This document shows, in pieces, positions 23,601 through 29,804 of a stretch of DNA of 64,000 bases. The stretch spans positions 14,236,127-14,300,126 of the forward strand of contig OX463852.1 of the NCBI GenBank assembly GCA_949825065.1, read 5' to 3'. A program made the translations under genes and the position numbers. Below the pieces are notes generated by a model, which had not been told where the DNA came from, searched no databases, and worked only from the letters and a program-made list of their open reading frames with translations. Position 1 is the stretch's first letter. Every line of letters starts with the position of its first letter. The stretch comes from Odontocerum albicorne. Its lineage: Eukaryota; Arthropoda; Insecta; Trichoptera; Odontoceridae.

Positions 23601-23821
23601 TGGTATTGGATGGAAGCCGAAGCAAAACAAAACCGGATACAATTAAAAATAAACGTTTAATAAAACTTGGAAAATCACTCAAGACATAAAAATTGGCAAT
23701 ATTTTACAGAACTACGCGGGCTTTTAAACGATTTGTTAAATGTTCCATGACTTACCTGTATTTTTTTATTCTCCGCGTTTTGCAAACTTTCAATCGAAGT
23801 AACAATTCGTTTCAACTCCAT
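2471..23821 (-). CDS. MDC1: MDC1-like DNA-damage checkpoint mediator (8 coding exons seen)
   Basis: Spliced gene on the minus strand. Exons (high to low): 23821-23756, 19848-19768, 19143-19057, 14761-14666, 13684-13597, 9351-5689, 3476-3327, 2628-2471; every border is AG/GT-type and phases join without a stop, giving about 1,462 residues. Seen: a short N-terminus with no recognisable FHA domain; a 1,220-residue acidic Ser/Thr/Asp/Asn-rich exon with at least ten TQ motifs, many as (A/L/I)TQI; a Lys-rich stretch (roughly residues 1180-1320); and a C-terminal BRCT module. The core LAAAKGTPIVSTRWL (first BRCT) and YLKGWVVFVTP (start of the second) match the MDC1 pattern. Known of the family: MDC1 binds phosphorylated H2A variants through tandem BRCTs and is phosphorylated by ATM/ATR at SQ/TQ sites in the nucleus. 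Inference: this is the insect counterpart. Odd: the second BRCT stops after one strand. Another BRCT protein (e.g. PTIP type) is possible but fits the overall layout less well. Confidence 0.78.
3327..3476 (-). CDS. MDC1: MDC1-like exon 7 (BRCT 1 core)
   Basis: 150 nt, residues about 1361-1410. It carries the heart of the first BRCT: GGFLTNKDGDVLIAGAPYKR, then AAAKGTPIVSTRWLQASEKA with the GxPIVSxxW signature and the Trp of BRCT helix 3. Acceptor TTGCAG and donor GTAAGT; phase 1 on both sides. Confidence 0.85.
3826..3903. repeat. 28-bp tandem repeat, 3 copies
   Basis: Three near-identical units of CAATTAAAGTTTGACATTAA plus AACCAGTT. Non-coding, inside intron 6 of the MDC1-like gene. Confidence 0.85.
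3950..4161 (-). mobile_element. SINE type 2, 3' part (split by mariner A2)
   Basis: Reverse-strand sequence matching the body of the SINE copies at 26885-27190 and 48262-48610 (shared phrase ATTACTGGGGTTAAAGATAA and TATTCA/TTCAATATGTTCGA). The poly-T run at 3950-3960 (poly-A on minus) is its tail. Its tRNA-like head is at 5049-5145 on the other side of the mariner. Confidence 0.7.
4162..5046 (-). mobile_element. mariner copy A2, internally deleted
   Basis: Complete at both ends: TTGGGAGTACAAATTA tips in inverted orientation with TA on both sides (4160-4161, 5047-5048). About 420 bp present in A1 (roughly A1 445-870, the region between the HTH and the first catalytic block) is missing. It interrupts a SINE, so it is younger than the SINE. 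Confidence 0.9.
4239..4860 (-). pseudogene. mariner transposase A2 remnant
   Basis: N-terminus MSNFVLTKQHLREVLIFCFD to the TDKSCR of the HTH, then a deletion junction into LYLVGPKGCCLL (a frameshifted WDQRGVV block), then the HDNARPH-like block, YSPDIAPSDYWLFRRM and WEKVVASDGQYFN at the C-terminus. Not able to encode a full DDD core. Confidence 0.85.
5049..5145 (-). mobile_element. SINE type 2 head (tRNA-like)
   Basis: On the minus strand: GACAACCTCCGTAGCCTAGT followed by GATAAGAT, TTTTTGACTTCC and a degenerate B-box. This is the 5' half of the SINE interrupted by mariner A2. Confidence 0.7.
5318..5455. repeat. 46-bp tandem repeat, 3 copies
   Basis: Three units beginning AATGAACCACCAATGAAAAG and ending ATATCTGTAAA, nearly identical. 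Intronic, no coding sense. Confidence 0.85.
5689..9351 (-). CDS. MDC1: MDC1-like exon 6 (giant TQ-rich exon)
   Basis: 3,663 nt, residues about 140-1360, open throughout, preceded by TTTACAG and followed by GTAAGT. The first three quarters are Asp/Ser/Asn/Gln-rich with spaced TQ motifs in recurring frames: TQIMFDDA, TQAMPDDA, TQIIDINK, TQITHIDR, TQIAPFDR, TQIIDMDA, TQVIEIGK, TQELVNDL, TQEVEEDL, TQAIENDL. The last quarter is Lys/Asn/Ser-rich (probable nuclear localisation and disorder). The final 40 residues, reading VMCTQLTVTRFSDSITKLG, begin the first BRCT. Repeated SQ/TQ sites are what ATM/ATR-type kinases phosphorylate in MDC1 relatives. Long open frame, strong protein-level periodicity and phase agreement make it a real exon. 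Confidence 0.85.
9626..10057. repeat. 72-bp tandem repeat, 6 copies
   Basis: Six near-perfect 72-bp units (ACTTATTATTTATTTCCAGA...). Because 72 is a multiple of 3 an open frame runs through them, but it has no start context, no conservation and lies in an intron of the MDC1-like gene, so I do not call it a gene. Units differ by a handful of bases (e.g. TAGGTT for CAAGAT in one). Confidence 0.92.
10265..10509. mobile_element. piggyBac-type MITE (TTAA flanked)
   Basis: Ends CACGTTCACTGCG and CGCAGTGAATGTG form an inverted repeat and are each bordered by TTAA (10261-10264 and 10510-10513), the target of piggyBac transposases. No coding capacity in 245 bp. Confidence 0.8.
10810..11015 (+). mobile_element. 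SINE type 1 (tRNA-headed)
   Basis: Head ATCTCCATGGCCTAGTTTGT AAGCCGC with box B GGGTTCGATTCCC, then an A-rich stretch, a CACTCAAAGTCTCTTTAACA body and a CATGGCAATAAGCCTTCCAG tail, ending TATATAATTAAAGTGT. Same family as copies at 13813, 21012, 41722, 42408, 51827 and 53903. Confidence 0.8.
11015..11870. other. AT-rich intron, nothing recognised
   Basis: Within intron 5 of the MDC1-like gene. I see no exon, inverted repeat or known element here. Confidence 0.5.
11957..13259 (+). mobile_element. DD41D Tc1/mariner-superfamily transposon
   Basis: Tips GGGTATTTCAATAGGGACGC (left) and its inverse at 13230-13259 with TA on each side (11955-11956, 13260-13261). The spacing between the second and third catalytic Asp of its transposase is 41 residues by direct count, placing it in the DD41D (Visitor-like) branch, not mariner (DD34D). 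Confidence 0.82.
12067..13154 (+). pseudogene. DD41D transposase, broken
   Basis: Starts MEGYSVEQRVQILKFYFQNQ; two helix-turn-helix blocks; first catalytic Asp in KFSDEAHFWMNG; second in QQDGA; third in PRSCDLTPLDFFLWGYLK. An in-frame TAA interrupts ENPRQ*ISRC near 12334 and a one-base frameshift lies near 12826, after QQDGA. Otherwise near complete (about 345 residues), C-terminus GGHLNDVIFHT. Confidence 0.88.
13597..13684 (-). CDS. MDC1: MDC1-like exon 5
   Basis: 88 nt, residues 111-139 plus one base; contains DSIILNSQPAKTFMRATASK. Flanked by TTTCAG and GTATGT. It ends in phase 1 and joins the big exon as a GAT codon. Confidence 0.7.
13813..14015 (+). mobile_element. SINE type 1
   Basis: Degenerate head GATGACCATAAGACTCAATT GGTAA, box B GGTTCGATTCCC, body TCTAGTTTTCCCTTATGGTT, tail AGGGCAATAAACCCGCTAAG then TTGTATTATATACAACAAAAGTG. 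Confidence 0.75.
14103..14442 (+). mobile_element. mariner B, internal-deletion derivative
   Basis: 340-bp copy with tips TGAGGGTCATCTAGAAAGTA and the inverse of CGAGGGTCGTCCAGAAAGTA, TA on both sides (14101-14102, 14443-14444). It keeps about 150 bp of upstream sequence and the C-terminal codons (VPRLQKCLDLDDDYVEK) and lacks the rest. Belongs to the same family as the element at 15155, in opposite orientation. Confidence 0.88.
14666..14761 (-). CDS. MDC1: MDC1-like exon 4
   Basis: 96 nt, residues 79-110, contains IIPESPDISDDSN; preceded by CAACAG and followed by GTGAGT. Phase 0 at both ends. The SPxIS pattern is Ser/Pro-rich and could be a kinase target, but that is only inference. Confidence 0.7.
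15155..15962 (-). mobile_element. mariner B, truncated copy
   Basis: 3' tip CGAGGGTCATCCAGAAAGTA at 15155 (TA before it). Homology to mariner B runs to about 15962 (an upstream phrase there matches 14243-14280 in reverse) and then ends without the second tip. Near 15230-15290 a 29-bp phrase (AATATATTAAACTATTTTTC) is duplicated in tandem. Confidence 0.82.
15278..15870 (-). pseudogene. mariner B transposase, lacking most of the catalytic core
   Basis: Has HTH and linker sequence (SDELVQKIEEQVRNDRRVTL; LGYKKLYARWVPRMLTSEHR) and the first catalytic Asp in SIVTGDETWVCHYTP, then jumps to the C-terminal codons (LDGDYVEK), losing the second and third Asp. N-terminus is frameshifted around 15790. Confidence 0.85.
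16011..17580 (-). pseudogene. piggyBac transposase fossil
   Basis: Reading from 17580 down: MSKKNLNGEEICQVVEAENS acidic start, SRRTAHNIIRGSLTNAILSP, PVNDIEIKAFIGLLLTAEYL, then with many stops MGKYRFKEILRFMRFDDKNC, SSMQHDNALTENKQKPEI (the piggyBac region before GGVD), and a Cys/His tail near 16080-16030. It is a different, older lineage than the intact copy at 21336. No TTAA-flanked ends found. Confidence 0.82.
17960..18810 (+). pseudogene. LINE reverse-transcriptase remnant
   Basis: With frameshifts and stops, the plus strand reads TEWFNISKEVKKGCVMSPW (the RT motif upstream of the catalytic block), LLCDMVVLAKNEDELE (from LFADDTALVADSEE; the YxDD core is decayed), LEQFMEFCYYGSIFSDDRK and SILEATLMYRSETC. 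Typical C-terminal half of a non-LTR RT, heavily decayed. Confidence 0.75.
19057..19143 (-). CDS. MDC1: MDC1-like exon 3
   Basis: 87 nt, residues 50-78, contains KAYVICVKEYPLDDEDSTD and ends with an acidic DIEDVE. A polypyrimidine tract plus CAG precedes it and GTAAGT follows. Phase 0 at both ends. Confidence 0.72.
19768..19848 (-). CDS. MDC1: MDC1-like exon 2
   Basis: 81 nt, residues 23-49, starting VGWLKWMNSEEEL; preceded by CTCCAG and followed by GTAAGC. It is phase 0 at both ends. In vertebrate MDC1 an FHA domain lies in this part of the protein; I do not see one here. Confidence 0.72.
19930..20345 (+). pseudogene. LINE RT C-terminal fragment (second family)
   Basis: Opens with RIYKTCVRPIMTYSIESRAD, then LRSIAGKTIRDRVRNTEIRR, DIVRWGRQRRRFWNEHVSRM and RPPGRPTKRWKESWQS, a very common insect LINE C-terminus. 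One stop (near 20231) and a GAAGAAGAAT 3' end. Lies in intron 1 of the MDC1-like gene, antisense to it. Confidence 0.88.
20352..20515. repeat. About 80-bp tandem duplication
   Basis: Two imperfect units each containing CCTTATT(C/T)GAAAACAA, AAAATACTTGATTTTTTTC and TACTGTTT/TACCGTTTTA. Intronic and AT-rich. Confidence 0.7.
21012..21131 (+). mobile_element. SINE type 1, 5' part (split by piggyBac)
   Basis: Head ACAACCTCCGTGGTCTACTT GGTAAGACACTTG, degraded box B, body TCTGGTTTTCCCTCCAGGCC. The rest resumes after the piggyBac at 23350. Confidence 0.8.
21136..23345 (-). mobile_element. piggyBac-family transposon, apparently complete
   Basis: TTAA at 21132-21135 and 23346-23349 flank an inverted repeat (CTCTTTGAACTCCAG left; CCCTTATAACTCCAG right, read inwards). 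Sub-terminal copies of ACTCCAG occur on both sides; at the right end a GGCGAC(T/A)TATA palindrome and CTCTGGAGTTAT phrase are repeated twice (23267-23345). 2,210 bp in all, with one uninterrupted transposase gene, inserted inside a SINE. Confidence 0.93.
21336..23084 (-). CDS. piggyBac transposase (intact ORF)
   Basis: 582 codons without interruption. Acidic Ser-rich N-terminus (1-80); DDE_Tnp_1_7 domain about 100-470. Candidate catalytic residues: D244 (NICVDESVVKFKGR), D331 (HLFTDRYYTSLPLAEAL) and D437 with D440 (SMGGVDRTDQYAS), which align by motif with the essential Asp residues of piggyBac. C-terminal Cys-rich zinc-binding domain about 525-575: KDCVVCSNRGKMGKR, YEFCDTCPGKP, HLGDCFLRYH. 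Family chemistry: excises and inserts precisely at TTAA in the nucleus. Closest in flavour to PGBD4/Looper-type proteins. Everything needed looks present, so it may be active or recently so. On the same strand as the host gene, inside its intron 1. Confidence 0.95.
   Translation of the reverse strand: MEKSQLSESEDEFILNVYSDESCDSNINIQTSSDESEYIGHKKRRVGPLLSSDSSSSTTSAQDSQDDEWIDISNTVDSPDIINFDIGAQNVGPNVPLTIKEPSQFFKLFFTEEIVTEIIRETNAYAKVKLQSKVLTANSIWQNWRDVQKDEFWAFIGVILNMGTMPLANMQEYWSTRDNSRVPFFANIFTRSRFHQIFWMLHLNTQETGHSDLRTRIQKVSNFLEYINKKFADYFIPNKNICVDESVVKFKGRICFITYNPNKPTKWGIRIYVLADSETSYVYSILPYYGSITTENLPSPDLPVSSRIPIYLFKKILEKVPHAQGYHLFTDRYYTSLPLAEALLKMKCHLTGTIQTNRKGIPITIKKPKFGNKKVLAVRKRKTMLLAWKDKRIITMLSTGDSAGMSSVSRTGKGGVQLVTEKPNVVRNYTKSMGGVDRTDQYASTYCFLRKSLKWWRKLFSWGMEICSINAYILYKNIKLKNNEKPLTHLKFVKNLVDQLVGDFRELRSRPSTSTFDVRLDGKLHVLQKGKKKDCVVCSNRGKMGKRHETYEFCDTCPGKPRMHLGDCFLRYHTLKDYKTKK
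23350..23445 (+). mobile_element. SINE type 1, 3' part (after piggyBac)
   Basis: Continues the copy at 21012: ATTTCTGGTTGTTTTTAAAA, GGCATGCCGATAAATCTGCC, then AGGTTGTACTGTATACAACG, the standard tail of this SINE. Confidence 0.8.
23756..23821 (-). CDS. MDC1: MDC1-like exon 1 (start)
   Basis: Encodes residues 1-22, beginning MELKRIVTSIESLQ, and ends CAG followed by the donor GTAAGT. The ATG is the first in this exon. The next exon continues in phase 0 after an intron of nearly 4 kb that holds a piggyBac element, a SINE and a LINE fragment. Confidence 0.72.
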
Positions 23822-24836
23822 TTTAAACGTGTGCTAAGGGCAAAATGCTGTAATATTTTAAATTGTATTAAATAATTTACAACTGACATCACTTTTGACC
23901 GACAATACCAAAAACAACAACAAATATGGAAACGGTCATCCTGGACCATAACATGTTATATGTAAACTGATCAAATAAAAAGATAGCTTAGGGCATTTCA
24001 TAAGTATAAATTCGTTACGCATTCAAGGATACTGAATCTTATCAATATTTTTGAAAAAAATATGTACATAGTAACTTTCAGTCTATTTTAAATTAATTTA
24101 CCAATTTGATTTCCGCTGTCCAAGGTAATCTGCGCCGTTGTCTATGATTAATAATTACTTAAATTATGTATAAGGCTAACTTCTCACAATCTCACTTAAA
24201 GTTAACGAAAGATATAAGTTGCATTTGCGAAATCAAAATAAATTATGAAGAAATCATCAAACTTGATAAAAGTCACATATCTTATTATAAAGAAATTAGT
24301 GACATGTGAAACAATAAAGTTTATCTATGAAATCGTCAAAGAAATACATTCGAGTGTGTTCAAGAGGAAACCTGACTGGAATCCTTTTAAACATATGGTT
24401 TTCAACTAAAATTCGCTACCTCCGGGTCGGGAGACACGCGTCTTACCAACATCATAGAGGTCGTCTAATTCTTCAACTCCAAAAATATTTTCGAATAACA
24501 AGAAAACTTTTGACTCAAGTTAAAACTATTAATAAGAGCAGCTCCTTAAATAATACAATTAAATATGATTTACAAAAATAAATTTTTAAATACGCTGCTG
24601 TGAAAAATATCGATTTTCTCTATTTGATAATCTGAAGACGTTAGCCCAATTTGAACTTTAATTAATCATCACCTCAACAAGCAGCTATAAGAAAAAATAA
24701 GCGAAAATTATCATTTAAAAAATATTATATGAGACTTCAACACTTTTATTGCAATTAAGCTGGAATTGACAAGGCTATATACGAGTACCTAGGTAAGTTT
24801 GGTTATGGGATGGGAGGTGATCAATAAATTAGATTA
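23822..24836. other. Region upstream of the MDC1-like gene
   Basis: About 1 kb containing the promoter by position only; I see no TATA box or initiator that I would call. It holds a SINE head at 24375-24470 (minus strand, GACGACCTCTATGATGTTGG TAAGACGCG). Confidence 0.5.
24375..24470 (-). mobile_element. SINE head fragment
   Basis: Minus strand reads GACGACCTCTATGATGTTGG, then TAAGACGCGTGTCTCCCGAC and CCGGAGGTAGCGA, the tRNA-like 5' end without a tail. Confidence 0.65.
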
Positions 24837-25051
24837 TAGTTTGGAAGTTCTAGGGTGAGTCCTGTGACAGCTCACAAATTTGTCCCAATACAACCTTGTA
24901 ACGATGTTCAGTAATTTTAATTATTTTATCAACTTTAATATAAGCTTCAATTCTAATAAATAGCAAGTTATTTAGATAAATAAATTACACAAGGTTGTAT
25001 TGGGGCAAATTTGTGAGCTGTCACAGGACTCGTCCTAGAATTTCCGAACTA
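24837..25051. mobile_element. Foldback MITE with 65-bp arms
   Basis: Inverted arms TAGTT(T/C)GGAA(G/A)TTCTAGG, then GAGTCCTGTGACAGCTCACA and TTTG(T/C)CCCAATACAACC, with TA on both sides (24835-24836, 25052-25053). Core (24862-24985) is nearly identical to the core of the element at 52031, but the outermost tips differ. Confidence 0.85.
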
Positions 25052-25529
25052 TAGTTGAGTAAACAGACCGACACAGACTTTATACAAACAATTCCTTTTT
25101 CCAAAAGAAAGTATAAAAGAAATATGTTAGATATTGAGGAAAAATTTCGAGATGACAAAAGGAAATATTATCCAGGTGCAATCTAGAATACAATACCGAA
25201 AAATATATACAAGTTAATCTCATATAACGAATACTGAAGAAAGGAAATTTACAGAATGACGATTTTTGTGAAATCAAACGAACATACCCGTACATAAAAA
25301 ATATGTTTTTTGAATCTGGTTTAAACGAAATAAAATTTTCATTAAAACGAACAGTTTTCGGCTAAAAACGTTGGTAAAGGGGTCTAAACCAACTAATTTG
25401 GATGCCACAAGCAATATTAAAGGAAAAGCTAATGAATTTGAACATTCCCATGAAATTATAAAAAAATCTTATTAGAGTTTATAATTTCTCAGTATAAATT
25501 ATAATATATTGCTTATTAACCTTATTGTA

Positions 25530-26865
25530 CTAGGCATATCCAGAAAGTAAGTGTACTGAATTTTTGTAGGTTACAATTTTTTTTATTTAAACAAAAAAAT
25601 TACGTGGTTACCGTAGTACATATGTACTATAAGCTACTTTTCGACATAGTCGCCATTCCTCTCAATGCAGGTGGTGAAGCGGGGTATCAACTTTTTGATG
25701 CCTTCCTCGAAGTAGTTTCCCGCCAACCCCTCCGTCCACTTCTCCACCTCCTCCTTTACCTCCTCGTCGGTTGAAAACCTTTTTCCACCCATGTGCAGCT
25801 TCAGGGAGGTAAAGAGATAGTAATCTGAAGGTGCTAGGTAAGGGGAATGCACGGGATGGTTCAGGACATCCCATTTAAACGAGGCGAGCAGTTCCTTCGT
25901 GGCGTTGGCCGTGTGTGGTCTGGCATTGTCGTGCAGTAGGCAGACTCCCTTGTCAGCATGCCTCTCCTCTTGTTCTGAATCGCTCTCCGCAATTTTTTTA
26001 GGGTCTCACAGTATCTTGCAGAGTTAATGGTCTCCCTTTGAGGCATATATTCAATTAAAATTATGCCTTGACAGTCCCAAAACACGGATGCCATGATTTT
26101 CTTGGCTGAAATTGTGGTTTTGAACTTTTTGGCGGAGGGTGAAGAGGTGTGACGCCACTGTTGAGACTGCCTTTTGGTTTCAGGCGTGTAGTGTGCAGCC
26201 CAAGTTTCATCTCCAGTAACGATGGAGCGGAGAAATTCATCTCCATGGAGTTTGCAGTGCCTCAAAAACTCTTGCCCGGCCTCCACTCGATTCAACTTGT
26301 GTTGATCTGTCCGCTGTTTTGGGACCCACCTCGCGGACAGTTTCCGATATCCGAGTGTTTCTGTGATGGTTTCGTGTAGAAGAGATCTGGAGATTTGCGG
26401 AAACATCGCAGAAAGTTCATCCACAGTCAATCTGCGATCGTCACGGAGCGCATTTTCGATTTTTTCCACAATTTCGTCAGTTACAATTGAAGGTCTTCCG
26501 CTCCTCTGATCATCACGCACAGACGTACGATCGTTTTTAAACTCGCGACACCACTTGTACACACTCGTACGATTCATAGCTTTATCACCATATGCAGTTT
26601 TCACCTCATTATAAACCTCAACCGGAAGTTTTCCCTTCCAAACGAGATAACGGATGACGCCGCGTATTTCGCACTTGGCGGGAGATTGGATTGACATTTT
26701 TCACGAAACGTGTTGTCGCGTCGACACTTCTCAACGTACTGACCTCGAACCGGTCTCGTTGCGGAGGGGAAGGGTCAGGCTACACGGAAGTGTAGCCAAC
26801 ATGTCGAAAATAAAATCCATCCGGTCGTTAGAGCCTCAGTACACTTACTTTCTGGATACGACTCG
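25530..26865 (-). mobile_element. mariner C, full length
   Basis: Tips CTAGGCATATCCAGAAAGTA (left) and CGAGTCGTATCCAGAAAGTA (right, inverted) with TA duplications at 25528-25529 and 26866-26867. 1,336 bp, the usual mariner length. Confidence 0.92.
25634..26697 (-). pseudogene. mariner C transposase with one frameshift
   Basis: Starts MSIQSPAKCEIRGVIRYLVW. Paired HTH (SVYKWCREFKNDRTSVRDDQ; QISRSLLHETITETLGYRKL), linker WVPKQRTDQHKLNR, first Asp in IVTGDETWAAHYTP, second in the frameshifted CTTMPDHTRP (from HDNARPH), third in HPVHSPYLAPSDYYLF, end CIERNGDYVEK. The frame slips near 25940, just before the second Asp, so the present copy is inactive though otherwise young. Confidence 0.9.
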
Positions 26866-26884
26866 TACTTAAAATTGTGTTGGA

Positions 26885-27190
26885 GGGATTTTTTTTCATA
26901 CGGTATTCTTTAATTTATCCGAATTAGGGAGTTGGACACATTGAATACACCATATAGTTTTCGACCTCAGCGTACGTGCCTTCAAATTTAGAGCTTCTGG
27001 AGTAGGTTCAGAACTTGCGGTTCGTCATTAAGCTTGTTGACAGTACTGTCACTCGGCGCGTGTGAGTATTGTTACTAGACGAATTTTTTACCAGAATAGC
27101 GTCCTTTTTTGCGTAACATTGGGAATCGAACCCGAAATCCCGTGGTGGAAGTCAAGAATGTTACTACTACGCTACGGAGGCTGGAAGGCA
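26885..27190 (-). mobile_element. SINE type 2
   Basis: Minus strand: CAGCCTCCGTAGCGTAGTAG head, box B GGGTTCGATTCCC, body with TCGTCTAGTAACAATACTCA and CCGCAAGTTCTGAACC, tail CTATATGGTGTATTCAATGT. Poly-T at its plus-strand left (26890-26897) is the poly-A tail. Confidence 0.72.
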
Positions 27191-28557
27191 ATAAACCAAA
27201 GGAACAACCAGGCTTTAGAAGTATCTATAGCACTTGATTTTCCGAATTGTGCTTGAAGTAGTATAGCGATCAATAATACGCAATTCCACCGTTTCGTTCT
27301 GTAGCAGCTACTATATAATCGAGGCTCTCAAACATTTGAGCATACGAACAGAATATGTAAAACTTTATGAAAAATCGAACAAAATCAAAATTGAAAGGCG
27401 ACTACGTCAATATGACACCATCTCGTTTACAACTATAAAATTCAATATATAGTACACCTGGACCTCGTATAACACGGGTTTATACAACACGGTTGATGAA
27501 TTGTGGCATATTTTTGTATAACACGGTTTCAAAAAAAAAATTCAAATTAATTAACATGTTTGATTTGGTTCACCCATAGATCGCGCCAGGATTAGTCATG
27601 GCGCGATATGAGGCGCCATGACTAATCCTGACGCAATTTCTCCGGCTGACATAGAATCTGCCAAAAAATTTACTTTAGAATTCGTTGAAATTATAAAAAA
27701 TAAGGGCTTCACACTAGACCAGATATTAAATGCGGATGAAACGGGATTGTACTGAAAAAAGATGCCCCATCGAACCTCCATATCAAAAAACGAAAAACAT
27801 GCGAAGGAATTCAAGGTAGCGAAAGAAAGAATATCTTTACTCTTATGTTCTAATTCTTCCGGAGATTTCATAATGTAGCCTTTACTTATTAATCGGTCTT
27901 TAAACCCCCGAGCACTGAAAGGATATGACAAAAGGAATTTGTCTGTTTATTGGAGAGCAAATAAAAAGGCTTGGACCAGTTATTATTTTTAAAGATGTAA
28001 GGGTTTCACAAATGTTCTATACATTATGCAGAAACTTATATGAGGAAAAAGAATCTTGATTTTAAAATATTATTGATACTAGACAATGCACTAGGACATC
28101 AGCTCGATTTAAAACATCCAAATGTTGAAATATTATTTTTACCACCAAGCACTACGTCTATAATACTGCCCTTTGACCAAGGAATCATTTCAACATTTAA
28201 AGCGTATATTCGTCGAACATTTGAAAAAATATTAGATGATATCGATCAAGATGAGAATTTAACAGTTATATAAGTTTGGAAAAAATCCATTCGAAATTGT
28301 GTCGATATGGTTTCTGCATCCGTTAAAGAAATAAAACAATCCATTTTAAATGCTTGCTGGAAAAAGCTGTGGCCAGAAGTAGTCCCTGGAGAAAATTTTG
28401 GACCACCAATAGAAGATGAATACCAAAAGACAATTAACATTTGTCGTGGTATTGGTGGAGAAGGATTTGTTTATTTTGATATTCACGATATCGAAGAAAT
28501 ATTGGAGGATCGTACATTGAACGAAGAAGAATTAGTCGAAATGTTAGATGAACCTAC

Positions 28558-28769
28558 TGTAGCAGTAGATAGGTCCACCCGCCGGCCTGGCCGGGCGCAT
28601 TCCATGTTCGAGTCTATGTATTCTAATTTCAAGAAGAGTGACATTTTGTTTGATATACATATTACAATTTTGACAGATGTTATATTTTATTTTTCATTCG
28701 GTAAAAGATATTTTTAGATAAATGTTGAATAATTGAGATATTTGTTTCATTATGGATAACTCTCCTAAA
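28558..28769 (+). repeat. 5' LTR
   Basis: 212 bp, begins TGTAGCAGTAGATAGGTCCA and ends AACTCTCCTAAA. Matches the 3' LTR at all but one position by my reading. Confidence 0.93.
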
Positions 28770-28770
28770 G

Positions 28771-28795
28771 TGGTGACTCCGACGTGATTTGAACA
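28771..28795 (+). other. Primer-binding site
   Basis: TGGTGACTCCGACGTGATTT GAAC fits the reverse complement of a tRNA T-arm (TTCAAATC), acceptor stem and CCA end. The exact tRNA was not identified. Confidence 0.75.
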
Positions 28796-28842
28796 CAGAT
28801 TTCGACTATAACAAATATTATCATCTCGATAACGACCGCACA

Positions 28843-29547
28843 ATGATAAACCAAAACCAAGAACCTGCATCTGGAAACGCATCATCTGCACAGAACCTCG
28901 CCGGTATCGCGCTGGCGATGCGGATCACGGCATTCTGGCGTGACAAACCACGCCTGTGGTTTATTACATTTGAAGCCGTCACCCAGATACAGCGTCACAT
29001 CTGATGTGGACGAACTTGATGCCAGCCCATGTGAGGTCGGTCCTGGCGATCAGACATACGATCTCCAAGACTGCCTCCCTCGACGAACTCGCACTACTGA
29101 CCGACAAGATGCTGCAACCACGAACATCGCTACAACCACGAACATCGCTACAACCACGAACATCGCTGCAACCAGGAACATCGCTGCAACCACTAGCATC
29201 GCTGCAACCACGAGCATCACTGCAACCACGAGCATCGCTGCAACCACGAGCATCGCTATAACCACGAGCATCGCAGACTCCGCCATCCTCAAGCACCCGC
29301 AGACCAACCCTCCACGCCGGACGCCATCTGCAACTTGACCTACATAATCGAGCATCGACGACCAACGTACTACAGACAAACAGAAGTGCGCGACACGACC
29401 AAGCCCACCCCCCTCTTCCGCATCACCCATCTGCATTACAATGCAGATTCGGGAAAAAACGCCGCTCGCTGCTGTTATCCATGTACCTTTAAATTCGACA
29501 AAGGGAAACGGAAAACCAGTCTAGGCGCTAGATGCTTCGGAATCTAA
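28843..29547 (+). pseudogene. gag remnant of the miniature LTR element
   Basis: The first piece (28843-29004) holds IALAMRITAFWRDKPRLWFI, the second (about 29020-29110, other frame) PAHVRSVLAIRHTI and SLDELALLTDKM, then about ten 18-bp repeats, then a residue of the zinc knuckle region (29430-29540). Matches the gag layout of insect Gypsy-like elements with about 100 codons removed between the pieces. Confidence 0.78.
29112..29280. repeat. 18-bp minisatellite
   Basis: About nine units of CTRCAACCACGARCATCG with small changes, expanded inside the gag remnant. Confidence 0.9.
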
Positions 29548-29592
29548 CGTTCGCGTATGTACGCACCTTACGCTTCACTAGAGGGGGAGCAC

Positions 29593-29804
29593 TGTAGCAG
29601 TAGATAGGTCCACCCGCCGGCCTGGCCGGGCGCATTCCATGTTAGAGTCTATGTATTCTAATTTCAAGAAGAGTGACATTTTGTTTGATATACATATTAC
29701 AATTTTGACAGATGTTATATTTTATTTTTCATTCGGTAAAAGATATTTTTAGATAAATGTTGAATAATTGAGATATTTGTTTCATTATGGATAACTCTCC
29801 TAAA
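29593..29804 (+). repeat. 3' LTR
   Basis: 212 bp, copy of the 5' LTR; the purine-rich tract GAGGGGGAGC precedes it and CTAC follows it. Confidence 0.93.

Larger units (their letters stand above)
28558..29804 (+). mobile_element. Miniature Ty3/Gypsy-type LTR retrotransposon
   Basis: Two 212-bp LTRs (28558-28769 and 29593-29804; I count one difference, near 28610/29645) around 823 bp of internal sequence. Four-base target duplication CTAC on both sides (28554-28557, 29805-29808). A tRNA-complementary primer site starts TGGTGACTCCGACGTGATTT at 28771 (TGG = CCA end) and a polypurine tract AGAGGGGGAGC (29580-29590) precedes the 3' LTR. Only gag scraps are left: LAMRITAFWRDKPRLWFITF, a segment ending SLDELALLTDKM, and a CX2-type residual HYNADSGKNAARCCYPCTF. 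No protease, RT or integrase. Near-identical LTRs mean recent insertion, mobilised by a relative elsewhere. Confidence 0.93.

Noticed and set aside
29112..29280. CRISPR-like array
   Set aside because: Head-to-tail 18-bp units without unique spacers, in a retroelement of an insect genome.
28979..29436. Antisense frames with CSDARG or MLVVAAM repeats
   Set aside because: Produced by the 18-bp minisatellite in the miniature LTR element.
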